A DNA stretch of 64,000 bases from Paenibacillus turpanensis (GTDB lineage: Bacteria; Bacillota; Bacilli; Paenibacillales; YIM-B00363), in the NCBI RefSeq assembly GCF_011421635.1, contig NZ_WTLI01000001.1, positions 272,633-336,632 on the forward strand, read 5' to 3'. Below the pieces are notes generated by a model that had not been told where the DNA came from, ran no database searches, and worked only from the letters and a program-made list of their open reading frames with translations. Made by a program: the position numbers and the translations under genes. Below, piece after piece: positions 58,716 to 64,000 of this stretch (position 1 is the first letter of the stretch; every line of letters begins with the position of its first letter).

Positions 58716-60650
58716 ATGATTGTACTAACAGCCGAAGGATTATCCAAAAGCTACGGGGTGAAAACCTTATTCAAAAATATAAGCCTGCATATCGAGGAAG
58801 GCAGCCGGATCGGTCTCATCGGTGTTAATGGATCCGGCAAATCCAGTCTACTGCAGGCACTCGCCGGAGTGGAGCCTGCCGATCAAGGCAGTGTGCTCGT
58901 TCCGGACCGCGTTCGCCTCGAATATGTCCCCCAAGAACCGCCGATTCTGGAAAATGCGACGGTACTGGAGCAGGTATTTTCCGGCGACTCGCCCGAATTC
59001 ACTGTAGTACGGGAATACGAAATGGCGCAATTTGAGCTGGAGTCTGACCCGGCACATCCAGGAAAGCAGCAAGCACTACTCAGGGCCAGCACACGCATGG
59101 ATGAGGTCGGCGGCTGGCAGCTGGAAGCCGAGGCGAAAAAAATATTAGGCAAGCTCGGCATTCACCGCTTCGATGAGAAGATGGGCGTTTTATCCGGCGG
59201 ACAGCGCAAGCGCGTCGCCTTAGCGGCGGCCCTCATCCGTCCATGCGATCTGCTTATTCTGGACGAGCCGACCAACCATCTAGATCCGGATGCGGTCGAA
59301 TGGCTGGAGCAGCTGCTTGCGCGCAGCCGGAATGCGCTCCTGATGATTACTCATGATCGATATTTTCTTGATCGCGTAACGAATCGTATTTTGGAGCTCG
59401 ATGGCGGCTCCTTGTATGCTTACGAGGGCAATTACAGTGTATTTCTGGAGAAAAAAGCGGAGCGCATGCAGCTTCTTCAAGCCTCCGAGCGGAAGCGGCA
59501 AAACCTGTTTCGTTCGGAGCTTGCTTGGATTCGACGCGGCGCAAAAGCGCGGACAACGAAGCAGAAGGCGCGCATCGACCGCTTCGAAAAGCTGCAGAGC
59601 GAGCAGATCGTTCAGGAGCAGCAGGAGCTCACCGTCTCCTTGAGCGGGTCAAGACTTGGCAAAAAAGTCATCGAGCTTGAAAATGTAGGCAAAGAATTCG
59701 GCAGCCGTACGCTGTTCACCGGATTCAGCCGGATCATTCAGCGTGACGACCGCATCGGTATTATCGGCCCTAACGGAAGCGGAAAGTCGACGCTGCTGCG
59801 TATAATCGCCGGCCTGGCCGAACCCGACGAGGGCGCGGTCGAAACGGGAACCACCGTGCGCATCGGGTATTTCGGTCAAACGAACGATGCGATGAACGAA
59901 TCGCTGCGTGTCATTGAATATGTGCGTGAAGGCGCCGAAACTGTCAAAACGGCCGAAGGCTCACTCTCTGCGGCTCAGATGCTAGAACGCTTTTTATTTC
60001 CTCCTCATATGCACGGAACGCGGGTAGATCAGCTTTCGGGGGGAGAAAAACGACGGCTTTACCTGCTAAGGCTGCTTATGTCCGGACCCAATGTACTGCT
60101 CCTTGATGAGCCGACGAATGATCTGGATATTGCCACGTTATCTGTGCTCGAGGATTACATCGAACACTTTGAAGGGGCCGTCATTACGGTATCCCATGAC
60201 CGTTTTTTCCTGGATCGGACAGCCGACACCCTGCTTGCCTTCCAAGGAAACGGACGAATTGAAGCCTTCCTTGGCACCTACTCGGAATATCGGGAGCTTG
60301 AACAGCAGCTCTCGAACGGAGAACGGACGGAAAGCAGCTCCTCTGGACCTAAGGACAAAGAAAAAGCCGCTTCGCCCTCGAACGAAGCACGTCCAAGGGA
60401 AAAGCAACTTAAATTTTCATACAAAGAACAGAAGGAATACGAAGAAATTGACGAACGCATTGCTGCAGCCGAAGCTGCCCTGGCACAAGCAACAGCAGAT
60501 TTGGATACCTGCGGCAGCGATTATGTAAAGCTTCAAGAAGTTACGGCACGACAGCAGGAGCTGCAGGCTCAGCTCGATGCGCTCATCGAACGATGGACGT
60601 ATTTAAACGAGCTTGCCGAAGAAATTGAGCGAAACCGGGCAAATCGCTAA
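58716..60650 (+). CDS. ABC-F family ATPase (Uup/YfmR-like)
   Basis: This 644-residue soluble twin ATPase has two nucleotide-binding domains (Walker A GVNGSGKSS and GPNGSGKST; signatures LSGGQRKRV and LSGGEKRRL; Walker B LLILDEPTNHLDP and VLLLDEPTNDLD), an interdomain linker (about 240-310) that reaches into the ribosome, and a C-terminal coiled coil from about 565 (EYEEIDERIAAAEAALAQ). That tail is typical of Uup/YfmR, which help translation rather than transport. It lacks membrane segments. It starts 35 bases after hxlR. Confidence 0.9.
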   Translation: MIVLTAEGLSKSYGVKTLFKNISLHIEEGSRIGLIGVNGSGKSSLLQALAGVEPADQGSVLVPDRVRLEYVPQEPPILENATVLEQVFSGDSPEFTVVREYEMAQFELESDPAHPGKQQALLRASTRMDEVGGWQLEAEAKKILGKLGIHRFDEKMGVLSGGQRKRVALAAALIRPCDLLILDEPTNHLDPDAVEWLEQLLARSRNALLMITHDRYFLDRVTNRILELDGGSLYAYEGNYSVFLEKKAERMQLLQASERKRQNLFRSELAWIRRGAKARTTKQKARIDRFEKLQSEQIVQEQQELTVSLSGSRLGKKVIELENVGKEFGSRTLFTGFSRIIQRDDRIGIIGPNGSGKSTLLRIIAGLAEPDEGAVETGTTVRIGYFGQTNDAMNESLRVIEYVREGAETVKTAEGSLSAAQMLERFLFPPHMHGTRVDQLSGGEKRRLYLLRLLMSGPNVLLLDEPTNDLDIATLSVLEDYIEHFEGAVITVSHDRFFLDRTADTLLAFQGNGRIEAFLGTYSEYRELEQQLSNGERTESSSSGPKDKEKAASPSNEARPREKQLKFSYKEQKEYEEIDERIAAAEAALAQATADLDTCGSDYVKLQEVTARQQELQAQLDALIERWTYLNELAEEIERNRANR

Positions 60651-60816
60651 CGCAAAGCGCAGCAGCCCGAAGGAAATCACCGGGCCTAGTCTTGTCCCAT
60701 CCGGGGAAACACTCCCCATACGATAGGAAACACAGAGCTCCGCCTAACAGCGGCCTCTTCCTTCGTAACTTGGCGGCAGACCGGGCCCGCTTTGTTTCCT
60801 TCCTTGCCCGCTGCTG
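60651..60816. other. Convergent intergenic region
   Basis: No supported gene. It contains a GC-rich stretch without a clear hairpin-T-tract terminator for either flanking gene. Confidence 0.4.
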
Positions 60817-61188
60817 TTAACAGTGGCTCCCGCCCATGCCTCGGTTCACCCACGCTGTCACTGTCTGAAGCTCATTGCGCAGCGGTCCTAATAGCGTTCT
60901 CGCTTCAGCGTTTCGATCCGTACTTAACGCTTCCAATCGAGCGGCGATTTCCACCACGCGTCCCGCGCCAATATGCTCGGCAGATTGCTTCAGCGTTCGG
61001 GCAAGCCGTGAAACCGAATCCCATCGTTCCTCGGCAATCAAGGATTCCAAATGTGAAGGCACCGCATTGTATTCTCTCACGAACATGCTGCAAAATGCTG
61101 CGTAAACATTAGTCTTGCCGTTAAACCGACGAATCGCGTCTTCCACGTCGAGCGGCTTCCGTTGGACATCTTTAAAATCACGCATCAC
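60817..61188 (-). CDS. HPt-like domain protein lacking the phospho-accepting histidine
   Basis: This 123-residue helical protein has an HPt-domain pattern: VEDAIRRFNGKTNVYAAFCSMFVREYNAVPSHLESLIAEERWDSVSRLARTLKQSAEHIGAGRVVEIAARLEAL. In active HPt proteins the segment reads A-H-T-L-K-G; here it is A-R-T-L-K-Q, with Arg64 at the phosphorylated position. It may bind a receiver or kinase domain without transferring phosphate. No kinase gene is adjacent. ATG 61188 or ATG 61185 may be the start. Confidence 0.7.
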   Translation of the reverse strand: MMRDFKDVQRKPLDVEDAIRRFNGKTNVYAAFCSMFVREYNAVPSHLESLIAEERWDSVSRLARTLKQSAEHIGAGRVVEIAARLEALSTDRNAEARTLLGPLRNELQTVTAWVNRGMGGSHC

Positions 61189-61317
61189 TCATCACCGGCC
61201 GTATCCATGAATTTACCTGCACATTCTCAGTATACTATTCTGTTATTTCCATCTATTCCAGTTCTATATACATCATATATGATTTTAACTAGTTTTGTGT
61301 GCAAATTTACGATGATT

Positions 61318-62343
61318 TTACAATAATCTTTTCAACGTTTCCTTATTGCATACGACAAACAAACGGGCATTCTGCGGAATCGTGTCATCCAGTCTCCGGT
61401 TAATGTCCAGACGTTCTCCGTCTGAAAGAAGCGTTGCCCCTTCTTTTAATAGTGCCATGAATGCATCACGGTATGTCTTCCATTCCGACCGGGTACGAAT
61501 CGCAAACAGATCATCCCCGCTTTGGCTGGATAACAGCTGACCTAAAATTTTTGCCGCCCCCGGACTCATCGCCGCACGAACCGCCAAGTGGGAAATCGCT
61601 TCCGCACTTATAATAAATTCATCGACCTTAACATGGGCAAAATTCCCCACATTCGCTTTATCTTTAATCTCAACTACCGTGTAAATATGTGAAAAATACT
61701 GTTCGATTGCTGTCGCGACTAGAAGGGTTTTGCCATCAATAAAGGAAGTGTCCCGAATGACATTATCGTGATTCGTTACCTCGTTGGCAAATATAAATAC
61801 CGCCCGCGCTTCCTGGAGATTCGCTTGCTCCAGCACGTTCTTTTGAATTGGATTTCCCTGTACGTAGTGAACTCTCTCATGCTGCACAGGCGTTTTGCCG
61901 ATTTGGTCGATAATGACAATCTCCGCTGATTCGTCCGAGCTCATAATTTCTTGCAGCGCGTACTCCGCATGAGTGTTCCACCCGATCATCACAAAATGCT
62001 TTTTCCCGTAATAAGGCAGTTTCCCCTCCTCCTTTCTTTTCCGGAAGCCTAACAGACCATCAATTACCTTACTAATCACGATGGAAATCAAGCTGATTCC
62101 AAAAACATATAAAAATATTCCGAGGAATTTCCCCTTCACTGTTTCCGGATAAAAATCTCCGTATCCTACCGTTGTCACCGTTGTCATGACCCACCAGAAG
62201 CCGTTAAAAGCATTTTCATACTTTTCTGGCTCCAGCCAATAGATCAAAAAGGAGCTTGCGATGATTAACACAGCCGAATAAAGGAACAGCGTCCAATTGT
62301 TTACCTTCACTAATCTTTGAAAAAGCTTTATAAACGTTAGCAT
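61318..62343 (-). CDS. Potassium channel with RCK domain (YugO-like)
   Basis: This 341-residue protein has two transmembrane helices around a pore with the selectivity filter TTVTTVGYGDFYP, then a cytoplasmic RCK/TrkA-N domain (HFVMIGWNTHAEYALQEIMSSDESAEIVIIDQ; HYVQGNPIQKNVLEQANLQEARAVFIFANE). It matches the MthK/YugO group, in which nucleotide or calcium binding gates potassium flow; YugO carries potassium signals in Bacillus biofilms. That role here is inference. It is monocistronic, with a long AT-rich leader. Confidence 0.92.
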   Translation of the reverse strand: MLTFIKLFQRLVKVNNWTLFLYSAVLIIASSFLIYWLEPEKYENAFNGFWWVMTTVTTVGYGDFYPETVKGKFLGIFLYVFGISLISIVISKVIDGLLGFRKRKEEGKLPYYGKKHFVMIGWNTHAEYALQEIMSSDESAEIVIIDQIGKTPVQHERVHYVQGNPIQKNVLEQANLQEARAVFIFANEVTNHDNVIRDTSFIDGKTLLVATAIEQYFSHIYTVVEIKDKANVGNFAHVKVDEFIISAEAISHLAVRAAMSPGAAKILGQLLSSQSGDDLFAIRTRSEWKTYRDAFMALLKEGATLLSDGERLDINRRLDDTIPQNARLFVVCNKETLKRLL

Positions 62344-62484
62344 GCTCTCACCTCCGCTTCTCTAGAAATTAGTTTACCATAGGAAAAATATGGTGTGTAC
62401 CCTGCCCACTCACACGGGCGCTTTTCCTACATACACTACAACATCATTATTTCTTACTATTTTTGTGAAGGAGGTGCAGCAATC

Positions 62485-63054
62485 TTGACCCTTTCCATGA
62501 ATCGAAAGCAAGCCTTCACGCAGGCATATCAAGAAATTTGTCAGGCCGCACTCCCGTTTTACCAGCTTCTTGCTGAAAACTCACAGTTTGCCGAACAATT
62601 TACAGCCGCGGTGCGTAGTGCAAACCTGACCCTGCTAGATCTATTCTTTCTCCAAATTTCCGCAGGAAATCAAAATATGAGCTACGGGACGAACGGAATT
62701 GGGTATTTTCTAGAGTTTTCTTTTCCCGACCCGGTTGGCATTTATTCTAACGCGATATCCATACGGCCCGGACAGGTCCGTTTCTTTTATGAAACGAAGC
62801 CTGTCGTTCGCATTGCCAGAGCCGTTCTCCCTTTATACCGCAAGCTCGCCAAATCAGAAGCAACAGCCGCCTCGCTATATCAAGCTATTCAATCCAAGAG
62901 CCACTCCAAAGCAAGCAAACTTATAAAAAAATGGGTCCGTTCACGTTATTTATACAGAGTACGGGTTTCTTCAATGGGAGTAGACTTATATTTCCGCTTC
63001 CCAGATAGCCCGTATGTTTACCATAACACTTTATTCCAAGAATTCGGCGGATGA
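62485..63054 (+). CDS. Hypothetical protein, 189 residues
   Basis: No domain is recognised. It is soluble, with helices at both ends (NRKQAFTQAYQEICQAALPFYQLLAENSQFAEQFTAAVRS; ATAASLYQAIQSKSHSKASKLIKKWV) and a beta-rich middle (GNQNMSYGTNGIGYFLEFSFPDPVGIYSNAISIRPGQVRFFYE). TTG 62485 is chosen: AAGGAGGTG lies eight bases upstream. A 30-codon extension would begin in the divergent leader. A terminator follows. Confidence 0.65.
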   Translation: MTLSMNRKQAFTQAYQEICQAALPFYQLLAENSQFAEQFTAAVRSANLTLLDLFFLQISAGNQNMSYGTNGIGYFLEFSFPDPVGIYSNAISIRPGQVRFFYETKPVVRIARAVLPLYRKLAKSEATAASLYQAIQSKSHSKASKLIKKWVRSRYLYRVRVSSMGVDLYFRFPDSPYVYHNTLFQEFGG

Positions 63055-63085
63055 AAAAAGCCCGACTGCTAAGGTCGGGCTTCTT
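63054..63085. terminator. Bidirectional terminator
   Basis: AAGCCCGAC / GTCGGGCTT stem, flanked by A on the left and TTCTTC on the right, between the hypothetical gene and the converging nitroreductase gene. Confidence 0.8.
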
Positions 63086-63116
63086 CGAACGATTAATTGT
63101 ATGTGAATGGCTCTTG

Positions 63117-63749
63117 TTAAAAGGATTCGCGAATGACAAGCTCATCCAACGAAAAACGCCCGCTTGGATATCCTTCTTTTGCCGCATATCCTAAAGAAAT
63201 CAACATGGAAGCAGAATAACGATCTGGGATGTTGAGAAGCTCCTTCAGCCCCTGCTGGTCGAATCCTCCCATCGCACACGAATCAATACCATGTGCTTTT
63301 GCTGCCAAAATCAGCTGCATTGCAGCTAACGAGGAGTTTTTGAACGCTTCGATTATTCCGATGTTCGGGACATTCGCATAAGCCCCTTCGATCTGCCCGA
63401 TCAGCGTGTTTTTAACTTCTTCCGAGATCATGCCCTGCGCCTGCGCTTCAGAATAAATCTTCTCTGCATTTTTATTTGCTTCCAGATCCGCCAAAATAAC
63501 AACTACTGCGGAGGAATCACTCACCTGCTGCTGGTTATAAGCGATCGGCAGTACTTTATCCTTCATCGCTTGATCCTGAATCAAAATAAATTTCCAATGC
63601 TGAAGATTCCAAGCAGAAGGTGCGGCGGCAGCCAGCTCCAAAATTTCCTGCATAACCTGCTCAGGAATTTGCTTCCCCTTCTCGTATTTCTTCACACTGC
63701 GACGCTCTCTCATGACATTCAAAATGCTGCTTGGATTTGTTACGCTCAT
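63117..63749 (-). CDS. Nitroreductase family protein (YodC/MhqN-like)
   Basis: This 210-residue FMN-dependent oxidoreductase has RERRSVKKYEKGKQIP, AAAPSAWNLQHWKFILI, a SDSSAVVVILAD strand and CAMGGFDQQGLKELLNIP. It is similar to Bacillus MhqN, which is linked to quinone and diamide stress. AAAGGAGAGGG precedes ATG 63749. The actual electron acceptor is unknown. Confidence 0.9.
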   Translation of the reverse strand: MSVTNPSSILNVMRERRSVKKYEKGKQIPEQVMQEILELAAAAPSAWNLQHWKFILIQDQAMKDKVLPIAYNQQQVSDSSAVVVILADLEANKNAEKIYSEAQAQGMISEEVKNTLIGQIEGAYANVPNIGIIEAFKNSSLAAMQLILAAKAHGIDSCAMGGFDQQGLKELLNIPDRYSASMLISLGYAAKEGYPSGRFSLDELVIRESF

Positions 63750-63848
63750 GATTTGATCCCTCTCCTTTATTAGATATCCCTATCGTTCCCCGACTGCCGT
63801 CGTTTATGAAGACAGTCCAATTATGTATTTGTGTTGAGGTTCTCATTT

Positions 63849-63877
63849 ATTATACCCCTCCAATTTAAAAAAGTCAC
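63849..63877 (-). promoter_or_regulatory. Promoter of the nitroreductase gene
   Basis: On the minus strand GTGACT (63877-63872), 17-base spacer, TATAAT (63854-63849), about 100 bases before the start codon. Confidence 0.55.
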
Positions 63878-63907
63878 TACATAAATAAAAGTAAGTATGT
63901 GCAAAAC

Positions 63908-63931
63908 AAAAAAACCACACCAAAGTGTGGT
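63908..63931 (-). terminator. Terminator for a minus-strand transcript beyond the window
   Basis: ACCACAC / GTGTGGT, a perfect 7-base stem with a four-base loop, followed on the minus strand by seven T. The gene it serves lies past 64000. Confidence 0.8.
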
Positions 63932-64000
63932 CATTCCCTGAAAACCGGATGCGATGAACGAGTGTATTGCAAGCTGTTTCCCGATTGGTTACGGGGCCCC

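Overview
The window comes from the chromosome of a moderate-GC, low-GC-branch Firmicute, most likely Paenibacillus or a close relative in Paenibacillaceae. This rests on Bacillus-type families (CcpN, PpsR, GndA, GntK, SpeA, and small DUF1054, DUF1292, DUF3055 and DUF3892 proteins), strong AGGAGG-type ribosome binding sites, SigA promoters, an SLH-domain amidase and an ectoine locus. No rRNA, tRNA, insertion sequence, CRISPR array or intact prophage was found. The organism name is an inference.

Layout. 1-4 kb: a truncated C39-like peptidase gene, an unusual EPSP synthase (aroA), two tandem fluoride-channel genes, a rhodanese and shikimate kinase. 4-12 kb: a minus-strand sugar-acid operon, in transcription order LacI regulator, UxaE-type tagaturonate epimerase, LarA-superfamily epimerase, gluconate kinase, SDR oxidoreductase and 6-phosphogluconate dehydrogenase. 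12-19 kb: an ABC-2 exporter divergent from a NarL-type two-component system. 19-31 kb: two MFS transporters, arginine decarboxylase, several small conserved proteins, uridine kinase, hydroxyethylthiazole kinase, two YvyF-like zinc-ribbon genes and an aldo/keto reductase. 31-36 kb: AraC regulators around a GH95 glycosidase and an SGNH esterase. 36-44 kb: membrane-protein pairs, a DUF2935 protein, a zinc-binding lipoprotein with a two-subunit permease, an array of phased palindromes, an amidase-SLH protein and an XRE module. 45-52 kb: a combined ectoine uptake and synthesis cluster (ehuBCDA-ectABCD). 52-55 kb: ccpN-ppsR divergent from glpX. 55-64 kb: nagA, an epimerase with an HxlR regulator, an ABC-F ATPase, a degenerate HPt protein, a YugO-like potassium channel and a nitroreductase.

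The most interesting system is the 4-12 kb operon. Read together, the genes predict D-tagaturonate to D-fructuronate (UxaE), to D-mannonate (SDR), to D-gluconate (Ni-pincer LarA homologue), to 6-phosphogluconate (GntK), to ribulose 5-phosphate (GndA). This would send uronic acids into the oxidative pentose phosphate pathway instead of through mannonate dehydratase and KDG. The kinase and dehydrogenase are secure; the epimerase specificity and the whole route are inference.

Other signals worth checking are four ATACAA-N5-TTGTAT palindromes spaced at near-integral helical turns (41.7-41.9 kb), probable AUC start codons for ccpN and an AraC regulator, CcpN-like boxes three helical turns apart in the glpX promoter, an HPt protein whose phospho-accepting histidine is replaced by arginine, and a terminator-like hairpin between ehuB and ehuC.
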